Position numbers and translations under genes: made by a program. Below, piece by piece: positions 17,944-27,287 of a DNA stretch of 64,000 bases (position 1 is its first letter; every line of letters begins with the position of its first letter). The notes beneath the pieces were generated by a model that made no database searches, was not told the origin of the DNA, and was given only the letters and a program-made list of their open reading frames with translations. Source of the stretch: Xiheibacterium sp038325765 (GTDB taxonomy: Bacteria > Myxococcota_A > Polyangia > Nannocystales > Nannocystaceae); the NCBI GenBank assembly GCA_038325765.1, contig JBBQJI010000012.1, forward strand, positions 1 to 64,000, given 5' to 3'.

Positions 17944-18375
17944 TCAGTCGATCGCAACGAGCTCGACGTCGAACACCAACACACCTGCAGGCCGACCGCT
18001 CTGCCCGCGGTAGGCCAACGCCTCGGGGATCCACAGCCGACGGGTCTCGCCCACCACCATGAGCTGCAGGCCCTCGGTCCAACCCGGGATGACCTCGGTC
18101 ACCCCGAACTGCGCCGGCTGACCGCGCTTCACGGAGCTGTCGAACATCGCGCCGTCGGTGGTCCAACCCGAGTAATGAACGGTCACCGTGTCGGAGGGCT
18201 TCGGGTGCACGGTGCCGATGCCGGCGACGAGCACCTTCGATGCAAGCCCGCTCTGCGTCGTCATCGCGTCGGCAGGTGGCGCACGGACGTCGCTCGGCAC
18301 CGCCGGCGTCGGTCCGGAGTTGCACGAGGGTGCCGCACAGAGGGCGAGGATCAGGAGCAGCCGGCGCGGGAGCAT
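17944..18375 (-). CDS. FKBP-type peptidyl-prolyl isomerase, lipoprotein
   Basis: A 143-residue protein with a lipoprotein leader (LLILALCAAPSC) and one FKBP domain. The active-site residues typical of FKBP are visible: VHYSGWTTDGAMFDSS (Tyr and Asp), Phe in PAQFGVTEVIPGW (Val, Ile, Trp) and the YR segment LAYRGQ. It should catalyse proline isomerisation during folding in the periplasm or on the outer membrane. TACCCT (minus strand, 18385-18390) lies 9 nt before the ATG, with no Shine-Dalgarno. A 164-bp gap separates it from the TPR gene on the same strand. Confidence 0.92.
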   Translation of the reverse strand: MLPRRLLLILALCAAPSCNSGPTPAVPSDVRAPPADAMTTQSGLASKVLVAGIGTVHPKPSDTVTVHYSGWTTDGAMFDSSVKRGQPAQFGVTEVIPGWTEGLQLMVVGETRRLWIPEALAYRGQSGRPAGVLVFDVELVAID

Positions 18376-18595
18376 CGTCGGCGCAGGGTAGCAGCCGCGA
18401 TCGCGCGGCGAAGGGCAGGAGCATCGCGCTGGAGCCCACGCCGCGCCAGGCGCCGCAGTGGGCGCCACGGCCACACCGAGCCGGGGCGCACCGCGGAGCA
18501 CCGCCCGGGCCCAGGGCTCGTCGACCTCGATGCGTGCGCAATACGAGCCCGACCCCCCGCGGCACCCGCCTTGCACGATGGCCGGCGGTATCCCG

Positions 18596-19276
18596 ATGAA
18601 GTACGCCAACCGCGAGCTCCCCTGGCTAATCGCAGCCGCCGCCGCCGCCCTACTCGTCGCCACGTGGTCGACACGGGCACAGGCCTACGACAAGCCCGAG
18701 CGTCGCGGTGGGCAGGTCGAAGGCATCATCGGCGCCAACGCGTGCCTGCCCGGCCGCGCGCCGTGCAGCTCCGACGGGCTCGTGTTCGACGGCGTCACGC
18801 GGCCCTCGTTCGGCGTGGGCGCGGGGCTCGGCTTCCGCCCGGTGCGTTGGTTCATGATCGGCGCGCTGTATCGCTACGGCATGAACAACCCCGACTACCG
18901 CGTTCAAGACGGCCCCAGCTACCGCTCTGCGGGCCAGCACACGTTCGCGGTGACCTTCCGCCCGATCCTGCCGATCTGGCGCTTCGATCTCGGCCTCAAC
19001 ATCGCGCCGGGCTTCGGACGCCAGGTCTTCCGCATCAACGACGGAGGCGATCGCGACATCTCGCAGGGCTTCTCGTTCCTCACCGGACCGACCTTCGACT
19101 TCTTCATCACGCGGCGGTTCTTCCTCGGCGCCGAGGTGGACTTCATCTTCAACACCCAGCGCAAGGTGTGTGAGCGTCGCGGCTCGGACACCAACTGCAC
19201 GCGGAGCCCCGATCGCCGCGTTGCCCCCACCCATCAGGTCCTGTTCGGTCTGCGCATCGGCGGGACGTTCGGCTGA
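18596..19276 (+). CDS. Predicted outer-membrane beta-barrel protein
   Basis: A 226-residue protein with a signal peptide (IAAAAAALLVATWSTRAQA). The mature part alternates aromatic and small residues in strand-like stretches (GVGAGLGFRPVRWFMIGALYRYGMNN, FDFFITRRFFLGAEVDF) and ends in a strand closing with Phe-Gly, consistent with an 8-stranded OmpA/OmpX-like barrel. Two cysteine pairs (ACLPGRAPC, CERRGSDTNC) probably form loop disulfides. The start at 18596 gives the best signal peptide; ATG at 18578 is possible. Role unknown; small barrels of this type often serve envelope stability or adhesion. Confidence 0.72.
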   Translation: MKYANRELPWLIAAAAAALLVATWSTRAQAYDKPERRGGQVEGIIGANACLPGRAPCSSDGLVFDGVTRPSFGVGAGLGFRPVRWFMIGALYRYGMNNPDYRVQDGPSYRSAGQHTFAVTFRPILPIWRFDLGLNIAPGFGRQVFRINDGGDRDISQGFSFLTGPTFDFFITRRFFLGAEVDFIFNTQRKVCERRGSDTNCTRSPDRRVAPTHQVLFGLRIGGTFG

Positions 19277-19321
19277 CCCGCGCGACCCTCGGCCTGCGCG
19301 ACCCCCAGAGGAACAGATCAC

Positions 19322-19681
19322 ATGACCCACCTGCTCGTATCCTGGCTCGTCCTCTCGCTCGTCGTGCTGCTCACCGCCGTGCTGCTGCCGGGCTTCCGCG
19401 TCCGCGGCCTGCTCGGCTCCATCATCGTCGCGGCGCTGTTCGGCGTGCTCAACGTCGCGATCGGTTGGTTGCTGTTCGTGGCGATCGGCATCGGCACGCT
19501 GGGCCTGGGTTTCCTGCTCGCGTTCCTCACCCGCTGGGTGGTCAACGCGATCCTGCTCAAGCTCGTCGACGCCATCACCGATCAGCTCGAGATCGACGGC
19601 TTCGGTTGGGCGATGATCGGCGCGCTGTGCATCAGCGTGCTGGGCGCGGTCGCCGACTACGCCCTGCGCGGCCTGGTCTGA
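19322..19681 (+). CDS. YvlD/phage-holin-IV-like family integral membrane protein
   Basis: A 119-residue protein with four hydrophobic helices and the family's typical phrase in the first turn (VLLPGFRVRGLLGSIIVAALFGVLNV). Members occur widely, often beside envelope-stress genes, and despite the holin name are not evidence of a prophage. The Shine-Dalgarno AGAGGAA lies 9 nt before the ATG. A strong hairpin (19707-19733) follows, so it probably ends its transcript here. Confidence 0.88.
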   Translation: MTHLLVSWLVLSLVVLLTAVLLPGFRVRGLLGSIIVAALFGVLNVAIGWLLFVAIGIGTLGLGFLLAFLTRWVVNAILLKLVDAITDQLEIDGFGWAMIGALCISVLGAVADYALRGLV

Positions 19682-19706
19682 CCCAACCCGCGACCCGGCC
19701 CGGGTT

Positions 19707-19733
19707 CGCCGCGGACTCCGGCGGTCCGCGGCG
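19707..19733 (+). terminator. 10-bp GC-rich hairpin after the YvlD-like gene
   Basis: CGCCGCGGAC pairs perfectly with GTCCGCGGCG across a 7-nt loop, 26 nt after the stop. No U-tract. It separates the YvlD-like gene from the promoter (TAACGT, 19765-19770) of the sterol reductase gene. Confidence 0.5.
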
Positions 19734-19777
19734 CGGGCACCTGGAGTTCTGCGGCGAACGCCACTAACGTGCCGGCG

Positions 19778-21061
19778 ATGCACGAGGCGAACGTCGATCA
19801 GGGCTCGACCCCCCCGTCGGACAGACCCCGCCCCGACAACTTCGGCGGCCCCTGGGGAGCCCTCGCGCTGACCATCGTCATGCCGACGGTCAGCTTCTAC
19901 CTGTGGTCCGCGGTCGCGCAGCACGGCGGCGCGCTGTGGCTGCCGACGTCCCTCGCCGAGCTCGGGGCGATGGTGCCGACGCCGACTTGGGAGGCAGCCG
20001 CCATCTTCGCGGCGTGGCTGGGGCTGCAGGCGCTGCTCTACGTCTTCGGGCCCGGGCGCGTGGTCGAGGGCCGGCCGACGGAGCACGGCGAGAAGGCCGA
20101 GTACCGCATCAACGGCCTCTTCTCGTTCGTCGTGTCGGCGGCGTTGCTCGTCGGCGGCATCGCCATCGGCTGGGTGTCGCCGCGGGCAGTGCTGGCACAG
20201 CTCGGGCCCCTGCTCACGCTCGCCACGCTGTTCGCGATCGCCCTGGCCGCGTTCAGCTACGTCGCCGGCCGCCGCCGCGCGCACCTCGAGCGCAGCACCG
20301 GCCACCCAATCTACGACTTCTACATGGGCACGATCCTCAACCCGCGCCTCGGTCGCCACGACCTGAAGTTCTTCTTCGAGTCGCGCATCGGCATGGGCAG
20401 CTGGGGTGCGCTCGCGATCCTGATGCCGGCCGCCGAGCTGCAGGCAGGCGGCTCGATCTCGACCGCGATGTTGGTCGTGAGCCTGTGCCAGATGATCTAC
20501 ATCGTCGACTTCTTCGTGTTCGAGTCGACGCTGCTCACGATGATCGACATCATCGAAGAGAACCTCGGCTTCATGCTGTGGTTCGCGTTTCTGGTGTGGA
20601 TGCCGTTCAACTTCACGCTGCAGCAGCAGTACGTGCTGGCCGCCAACCCCTCGCTCTCCGTCACCGGCGGCATCGCGGTGCTGCTGCTCAACGTGGCCGG
20701 CTACTTCGTGTTCCGCGATTCCAACCTGCAAAAGCAGCGGTTCCGTCGCGATCCGTCGCGGCCGATCTGGGGGAAGCCGCCGGTGACGATCGACACCGCG
20801 CGCGGCACCAAGCTGCTGCTGTCGGGTTGGTGGGGCCTGGCCCGGCACACCAACTACCTCGGCGATCTCACCATGGCGCTCGCGTGGTGCCTCGCCTGCG
20901 GGTTCGGCAGCGTGGTTCCGTACTTCTACCTGTTGTACTTCGCGCCGCTGCTGCTCGATCGCGAGCGCCGCGACAACGCGATGTGCAAGCGCAAGTACGG
21001 GGATGACTGGGACCGGTACTGCCAGAAGGTGCCGTACCGGATCATCCCGTTCGTGTACTGA
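19778..21061 (+). CDS. Sterol reductase, ERG4/ERG24 family (delta-14 or delta-7 sterol reductase-like)
   Basis: A 427-residue polytopic membrane protein of a family otherwise typical of eukaryotes: C-14 sterol reductase, 7-dehydrocholesterol reductase, lamin B receptor. Both classic signatures are present: GHPIYDFYMGTILNPR (from residue 175) and, near the C-terminus, LLDRERRDNAMCKRKYG followed by DDWDRYC. Between them is the NADPH/sterol region SGWWGLARHTNYLGDL. It should reduce a ring double bond of a sterol intermediate with NADPH. The ATG at 19778 follows TAACGT by 7 nt and is preferred over GTG at 19769. No other sterol gene is in the window. Which double bond is reduced cannot be told from sequence. 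Confidence 0.92.
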   Translation: MHEANVDQGSTPPSDRPRPDNFGGPWGALALTIVMPTVSFYLWSAVAQHGGALWLPTSLAELGAMVPTPTWEAAAIFAAWLGLQALLYVFGPGRVVEGRPTEHGEKAEYRINGLFSFVVSAALLVGGIAIGWVSPRAVLAQLGPLLTLATLFAIALAAFSYVAGRRRAHLERSTGHPIYDFYMGTILNPRLGRHDLKFFFESRIGMGSWGALAILMPAAELQAGGSISTAMLVVSLCQMIYIVDFFVFESTLLTMIDIIEENLGFMLWFAFLVWMPFNFTLQQQYVLAANPSLSVTGGIAVLLLNVAGYFVFRDSNLQKQRFRRDPSRPIWGKPPVTIDTARGTKLLLSGWWGLARHTNYLGDLTMALAWCLACGFGSVVPYFYLLYFAPLLLDRERRDNAMCKRKYGDDWDRYCQKVPYRIIPFVY

Positions 21062-21177
21062 ACGACGTGCTAATTCGCCACAACCGTGCGAATATGACAC
21101 AGTCACGACGGGACACACGGACGGGGCCACCGTGCGAGGGCACCGCCAACCTCCCAAGATCATCACGAATCACCCGG

Positions 21178-21193
21178 TGGCGGCGTTCTTGCT
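21178..21193 (+). promoter_or_regulatory. Sigma-54-like -24/-12 element
   Basis: TGGCGGC-GTTC-TTGCT matches the sigma-54 pattern TGGC...TTGC with exactly 10 bp between the GG (21179-21180) and GC (21191-21192) doublets. It lies 94 bp before the NtrC-type regulator gene, which could thus be autoregulated. An inverted repeat ATTCGC-N9-GCGAAT (21073-21093), about 85 bp upstream, is a possible activator site. Confidence 0.4.
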
Positions 21194-21286
21194 CGCTCGG
21201 CCCGGCAGGTCCCACCGGTCGCCATGGATGCGGCCCGCTGTCCCCTTCGGCGACATGCCGAGCCGACCCCCTTGCAGGAGACGCAG

Positions 21287-22917
<1,631 letters not shown>

Positions 22918-22921
<4 letters not shown>

Positions 22922-23601
22922 ACCCAGCCGACGACTCCCCGCCTCCGCAGGCGGGGGCCCTCGCGCGTCGGATCTCCCATGATGTTCGCTCGCCCCTCGG
23001 GGTGATCGTCGGGGTCCTCGAGGGCATGAGCAGCGCACCGAACGCTTCTTCGGCGCAGATGCTCAGCCTCGCGGCGCGCTCGTGCAAACGCCTCGACTGG
23101 CTTGCACGGCGGCTGCAGTGGTTCGCGCAGGCCCAAGCTGCACGCACGGGCGCAACCGCGGACGCGCGCGACCCCGAGATGCGGCTGTCGGCGATCGTGC
23201 GCAGCGCCGTCGATTCCGCCGAGGCCGCCGCCGGCAGGCGGGGCGTGACCGTGGCCGTCGAATCGACCGGCGGCGAGGATCCCGAGCTCGGACATTCCGC
23301 CGCGTGGACGCACGCGATCGAAGAGATCGTGCACAACGCGCTCCGCCATGCCGCCTCGCGCGTCCTCGTGCGTCACGGCGGTGAGTCGGGCGGCGCTCTG
23401 CTCACGGTCGACGATGATGGTGTGGGTGTCAGCGACGATCGGGCGGCGAGCCTCTTCGAACCGTTCGCGACCTCCAACTCGGGCTTTGGCCTGTGGCTGG
23501 GCACCCGGTTGCTTTCACACTGCAGCGCGCAGATCCGACACGATGCCGCGAAGATTCCCGGCGCACGCTTCGTCATCGAACGTAGCGGAGGGGTTGCGTG
23601 A
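22918..23601 (+). CDS. Soluble sensor-less histidine kinase, partner of the NtrC-type regulator
   Basis: A 227-residue histidine kinase with only the transmitter core. The H-box is ISHDVRSPLG (H21), then a two-helix dimerisation segment and an HATPase domain with N-box EEIVHNALRHA, G1 box DDDGVGV and a G2-like GFGLWLG. There is no sensor or membrane part, so input must come from a partner protein or from binding of a small ligand. The start overlaps the regulator's stop (ATGA), which indicates stoichiometric co-synthesis. Confidence 0.9.
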
Positions 23602-23704
23602 CCCGTCGACGGCACCGCGTGGCGAGCCCCACCGGTGCCATCGACACCGACGCGTCGGCGTCGGAGTTGGCCTCTACCGAGGCAGGCTGTTGGGAGGACG
23701 AAGG

Positions 23705-25336
23705 ATGACTTCAGACCGTGACCCGTGCAGGCGCGCGCCGAGCCCCGCCGCAACCTCCCAAGGTAGCGCGGATAGCGCGTCGTCGGGTGCCGGCACGGGC
23801 GCGGCGACGGCGAGCGATGGCGGCGCGTTCCGGCTGGTCATCGACCAGCTCCGTGAGGGCATCGCCACCCTCGCCGTCGAAGACTTCACGGTGCAATACG
23901 CGAACCACGCGATGTTGCGCATGCTGGGTCGCTCCGAGTCCGAGGTGGTGGGTGTGCCCCTCACCGCCTTCCTCGACGCCGACGATGGCGCCGGGATCGT
24001 CGAGCTCGCCCAGGCCTCGGCCGCCGGGCGTCTCGAGGTCGACTTGGTCGCCGCCGACGGTAGCCGCACGCCTGCCGCCTTGTCGCTGACCCGCATCGAG
24101 ACCGCCACCGGCTCGCTGCTCGGAGTCTCGGCGTTCAACCTCACCGGTCAGCACGAGCAGATGCGGCAGCAGCGCGAGCGCTTCGAGCTGATGGGACGGC
24201 GCAAGGACGAGTTCATCGCGATGCTCGGCCACGAGCTACGCAATCCGCTGGCGCCACTGCGTCATGCCGCGGAGCTACTCGAGTCGGCGGGCCAGGGCGA
24301 CGCCGGAATCTCGCTGCCGGACATCACCTTGCTCATGCGGCGCCAGGTCGATCACATGGCGCGGCTCGTCGCCGATCTCCTCGACATCGGGCGTGCGAGC
24401 AGCGGCCGCATCATGGTGCGACGCGAGCCGACCCGGATCGCCGAGGTGATCGACGCCGCGCTGGAGAGCACCATGCGGCTCGCGCAGCGTCGAAGCCACA
24501 TGTTGGTGCACGATCGGGGGACAACCCGTGGCCTCGTCCTCGACGCCGATCCGGTGCGCCTCACGCAGGTCATCACCAACCTGCTCAGTAATGCGATCAA
24601 GTACACCCCCGAGTGCGGGCGCATCGAGCTGCGCTGCGTTCTCGACGGCGACTCGCTGCGCCTGCAGGTCACAGACGACGGTCGGGGCATCGCGGCCGCC
24701 GACCTCGAGCAGATCTTCGAGCCGTTCTACCAGGCCGGCGCGACGCTCGACCGCGGCGCGGGTGGCCTCGGCGTGGGCCTGGCCATGGTCCGGCGGATCG
24801 TGGAGCTGCACGGTGGCACGGTGGCGGCCGCGAGCCCGGGCATCGGTGCTGGCGCGACGTTCGAGGTCCGCCTGCCCGGAGCGAGGCGCGAGCGCACCAC
24901 CGGCAGCGTCGCCGTCGCGGCGCCCGAGGCCGGGCTCGGGGCGCCGGGGCTGCGCATCTTGGTCATCGACGACAACGAGGACGCTGCGCGGATGCTCGCC
25001 CTGCTGCTCGAGGGCAGGGGATGCGCCGCCGATGCGGTGTTCCTCGGCAACGACGGCTTGAAGATGCTGGCGCAGCACACCTACGATCTCGCGTTCGTCG
25101 ACATCGGCCTGCCCGATCTCGACGGCTATGGCTTCGCGCGGCAGATCGCCGGCACGAGCGCGTGCCCGCAACACCTGATCGCGCTGACCGGATACGGCCA
25201 GAGCGAAGATCGCAGGCGGGCGCTCGAGGCCGGATTCCACGAGCACCTGGTCAAGCCGCTCACGCCGCAGCGGCTCGACGAGATCCTCGGTGAAGCGCGG
25301 TCTTCAGCGATCCGCGCGGCGTCGCCGACCGACTGA
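23705..25336 (+). CDS. PAS-containing hybrid histidine kinase/response regulator
   Basis: A 543-residue cytoplasmic hybrid kinase: a Ser/Ala-rich leader (1-40), a PAS domain (about 42-150), HisKA with phospho-acceptor H176 (MLGHELRNPLAPL), HATPase (N-box ITNLLSNAIKYTP, G1 DDGRGI, G2 GLGVGLAMV) and a C-terminal receiver (IDDNEDAA, acceptor Asp in FVDIGLPDLDG, conserved Lys in LVKPL). The Shine-Dalgarno GGAGGACGAAGG precedes the ATG at 23705. About 100 bp separate it from the NtrC/kinase pair, so it may be in the same transcript and feed phosphate into the same circuit. The ligand of the PAS domain is unknown. Confidence 0.93.
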   Translation: MTSDRDPCRRAPSPAATSQGSADSASSGAGTGAATASDGGAFRLVIDQLREGIATLAVEDFTVQYANHAMLRMLGRSESEVVGVPLTAFLDADDGAGIVELAQASAAGRLEVDLVAADGSRTPAALSLTRIETATGSLLGVSAFNLTGQHEQMRQQRERFELMGRRKDEFIAMLGHELRNPLAPLRHAAELLESAGQGDAGISLPDITLLMRRQVDHMARLVADLLDIGRASSGRIMVRREPTRIAEVIDAALESTMRLAQRRSHMLVHDRGTTRGLVLDADPVRLTQVITNLLSNAIKYTPECGRIELRCVLDGDSLRLQVTDDGRGIAAADLEQIFEPFYQAGATLDRGAGGLGVGLAMVRRIVELHGGTVAAASPGIGAGATFEVRLPGARRERTTGSVAVAAPEAGLGAPGLRILVIDDNEDAARMLALLLEGRGCAADAVFLGNDGLKMLAQHTYDLAFVDIGLPDLDGYGFARQIAGTSACPQHLIALTGYGQSEDRRRALEAGFHEHLVKPLTPQRLDEILGEARSSAIRAASPTD

Positions 25337-25352
25337 GCCGCGCACGCGCACC

Positions 25353-25368
25353 CGGGCGCTCGCGCCCG
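25353..25368 (+). terminator. GC-rich hairpin after the hybrid kinase
   Basis: CGGGCG-CTCG-CGCCCG, a 6-bp stem with a tetraloop, 17 nt after the hybrid kinase stop. No U-tract. Confidence 0.4.
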
Positions 25369-25475
25369 CGCAGCCGCGCCCCCCCAGCCGCGGCCACGGC
25401 CCAAGATCCCGACATCGCAGCGTTTCGATGGTCCGCGGTGATATGCGCGGCGACTTGCTAACTGAGTCCCCCACG

Positions 25476-25814
25476 ATGAGCCACTCCATCAGCAACCTCA
25501 CCCGTGACGACGTCCTCGGTGCCATCGGTCTGCAGACCCGCCGCGGCGCCGTCGACCTCATCCTCCCAGCCCTCGGTGTCTTCGGCACCGGCCTCCTGCT
25601 GGGCGCCGGCCTCGGCCTGCTGTTCGCGCCCAACTCCGGCGCGCAGACCCGTGGCGCCATCGATGGTGCCGCGCGCCGCATGGCCAAGAAGCTGCGCCGC
25701 CGCTCCGAGCATGCGATCGAGGACGAGGACGACAGCGGCTTCGACGTGTCGCCGATCGTCTCCGACTCGTCACGCAACGGCGCCCGCAACACCGACCTGC
25801 CCAAGAGCTTCTGA
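25476..25814 (+). CDS. YtxH-like small membrane protein
   Basis: A 112-residue protein, first of five small envelope genes in tandem. It has one hydrophobic segment with the YtxH-type ending LGLLFAPNSGAQTR, then a basic helix (RRMAKKLRRRSEHA) and an acidic tail. Proteins of this type sit in the inner membrane with a charged cytoplasmic helix and are commonly induced by stress. A four-base gap from the next gene implies one operon. Confidence 0.82.
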   Translation: MSHSISNLTRDDVLGAIGLQTRRGAVDLILPALGVFGTGLLLGAGLGLLFAPNSGAQTRGAIDGAARRMAKKLRRRSEHAIEDEDDSGFDVSPIVSDSSRNGARNTDLPKSF

Positions 25815-25817
25815 GCC

Positions 25818-26120
25818 ATGGCAACCGTGACCTCCACCCCCGACGCACCGGAGCTACGGGCGCCGCATTCGAACGCTCGGGACTCGGGCGATAACCACCA
25901 CGATGACGACGCAGACGACAATCACGGCGCCGAGGCGGTCGAGGGCACGCACGACGCCTGGTACGATCTCGGCAAGTTCGGCGCCACAGGCGAGCGGGCG
26001 GCAGCGCGCCTCGACAAGGCGCGCCGGGACCTCGTCGAGTTCACCACCAAACACCCCGTCGCCGCGGTCGGAGCAGCCGCCGCGCTCGGCTTCTTCATCG
26101 CCCGCATTTTCCGCCGCTGA
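25818..26120 (+). CDS. DUF883/ElaB-YqjD-like C-tail-anchored protein
   Basis: A 100-residue protein with a long acidic, His/Asp-rich N-terminus, an amphipathic helix (AARLDKARRDLVEFTT) and one C-terminal helix HPVAAVGAAAALGFFIARIFRR, the hallmark tail of the ElaB/YqjD family. In E. coli such proteins sit in the inner membrane and bind stationary-phase ribosomes; whether that holds here is unknown. Start 3 nt after the previous stop. Confidence 0.85.
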   Translation: MATVTSTPDAPELRAPHSNARDSGDNHHDDDADDNHGAEAVEGTHDAWYDLGKFGATGERAAARLDKARRDLVEFTTKHPVAAVGAAAALGFFIARIFRR

Positions 26121-26133
26121 GAGCGAGAACGAC

Positions 26134-26493
26134 ATGGCCGACAACCACCACGTCAATCACTCCGAAACCGAGGTCCTCGACGAGGACTTCAACGCCGACG
26201 ATCTGCTCGAGCGGGCCCGTGATCTGATCACCACCCAGGTCGAGCACAATCCGCTTCGCGCCCTCGGCATCGCCGCGGGAGTAGGCTACGTGCTCGGTCG
26301 CGGCATCCCGAGCTTCCTCGTGAAGATCGGCCTCGTCGCCGCGACGCGGATGGCCACCGACGCGCTCGTCGCGGCGACCGTGGCTTCGCTCGGGCACGCC
26401 ACTTCGGATGACCCACCCACACCGACGACGCCGCGACGTCGCCGCCGCAACCGCAACAAGCAGCGGGTCAATGGGACCCAGGAGCAGCTGTGA
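26134..26493 (+). CDS. Second YqjD-like membrane protein
   Basis: A 119-residue protein: an acidic N-terminus, an amphipathic helix (LLERARDLITTQVEHN), a hydrophobic segment with the YqjD-like phrase HNPLRALGIAAGVGYVLGRG, a second hydrophobic stretch, and a Lys/Arg-rich tail (RRRRRNRNKQR). It resembles the preceding protein in plan and probably arose by duplication. The stop overlaps the GTG of the next gene (GTGA). Confidence 0.8.
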   Translation: MADNHHVNHSETEVLDEDFNADDLLERARDLITTQVEHNPLRALGIAAGVGYVLGRGIPSFLVKIGLVAATRMATDALVAATVASLGHATSDDPPTPTTPRRRRRNRNKQRVNGTQEQL

Positions 26494-26957
26494 GTCAGGG
26501 GGACCTCGCGCATCGCCGATCTTCGGACGATGCATCCGGCCTCACACGGATGCAGCGGGCGCCGCGTCCGGGTGACGCGGAGTCCACGTGGTCCCTGGTC
26601 TCAGGCGCGATCACCGATGTGGCCGAGCTCGCGAGCACCGAGCTCCAGCTCGCCAAGCTCGGACTCGACGACGCGAAGCGCGAGGTCGTACGACGCGCGC
26701 CGGCGCTTGCGGTCGGGGGTGTGATGCTCCTGATCGCCGCCGTCTTCGGCATCGTAGGGCTGTCGCGCGCCCTAGAGCTCGTCGTCCCCGCGTGGGCAGC
26801 CGCCCTGTTGGCGGGGCTCGCAGCCGCGATGCTCGGTGGAGTGGGTCTGTGGATCGGCCTGCGCCGCGGTCCCACCGTGCCGGCCCTCGCGTCGGCCAAC
26901 CCAACGAACGAAGTGTCCGATCGCGCGGTCCGAGCCAGCGGTCAGCCCACCACGTGA
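26490..26957 (+). CDS. YqjE-like (holin superfamily III) membrane protein
   Basis: A 155-residue protein with an amphipathic helix (ELASTELQLAKLGLDDAKREV) followed by two membrane helices (VGGVMLLIAAVFGIVGLS; AAALLAGLAAAMLGGVGLWIG), the plan of the YqjE/Actinobacterial holin-X family. In E. coli yqjE lies directly after yqjD, as here. GTG start within a GTGA overlap; the stop also overlaps the next start. Not evidence of a phage. Confidence 0.85.
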   Translation: MSQGDLAHRRSSDDASGLTRMQRAPRPGDAESTWSLVSGAITDVAELASTELQLAKLGLDDAKREVVRRAPALAVGGVMLLIAAVFGIVGLSRALELVVPAWAAALLAGLAAAMLGGVGLWIGLRRGPTVPALASANPTNEVSDRAVRASGQPTT

Positions 26958-27223
26958 ATGAACGCGTGATGGATGAACGAATGACGAGTCCGAGCATGGA
27001 ACCGACCCGCGAAGATCTCGAGCAACGCGCGAGACGCCAACGTGCGCGTCTCGACCGCCGTATCGACCGAATCAGCTCGAGGGTGAGCACAGCCGCGAAC
27101 AACGCGACGGAGATCGGCCGCACGACGATGTTCTTCGTCGTGGCCGGCGCAATCATCGGGACCGTGGTCCTGCTGCTCGGTCGCGCGTTCCGGCCCCGGC
27201 GTCGGCACGTGCGCGACCGCTGA
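26954..27223 (+). CDS. Small DUF3618-like membrane protein ending the stress operon
   Basis: An 89-residue protein beginning at a GTG that overlaps the previous stop; an in-frame ATG at 26969 is possible. It has an Arg-rich amphipathic helix (REDLEQRARRQRARLDRRIDRIS) and one membrane helix (TMFFVVAGAIIGTVVLLLG) with a basic tail. It is comparable in plan to YqjK or DUF3618 proteins that close this type of operon. Confidence 0.75.
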   Translation: MNERVMDERMTSPSMEPTREDLEQRARRQRARLDRRIDRISSRVSTAANNATEIGRTTMFFVVAGAIIGTVVLLLGRAFRPRRRHVRDR

Positions 27224-27252
27224 GACATGGCACACCGCTGGGGGCGACTCGG

Positions 27253-27281
27253 TTGCCCTCGCGTGGGGCCCGGGGTAGTCA
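27253..27281 (+). promoter_or_regulatory. Predicted promoter of the HD phosphohydrolase gene
   Basis: TTGCCC (27253-27258), a 17-bp spacer, and TAGTCA (27276-27281). The GTG start lies 6 nt further, so the transcript would be leaderless or nearly so. Confidence 0.5.
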
Positions 27282-27287
27282 TGCACG

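Noticed and set aside
15266..18013. Frame of more than 900 codons opposite the zinc-ribbon/TPR gene
   Set aside because: Antisense shadow with low-complexity RRG content. The sense protein has clear domains.
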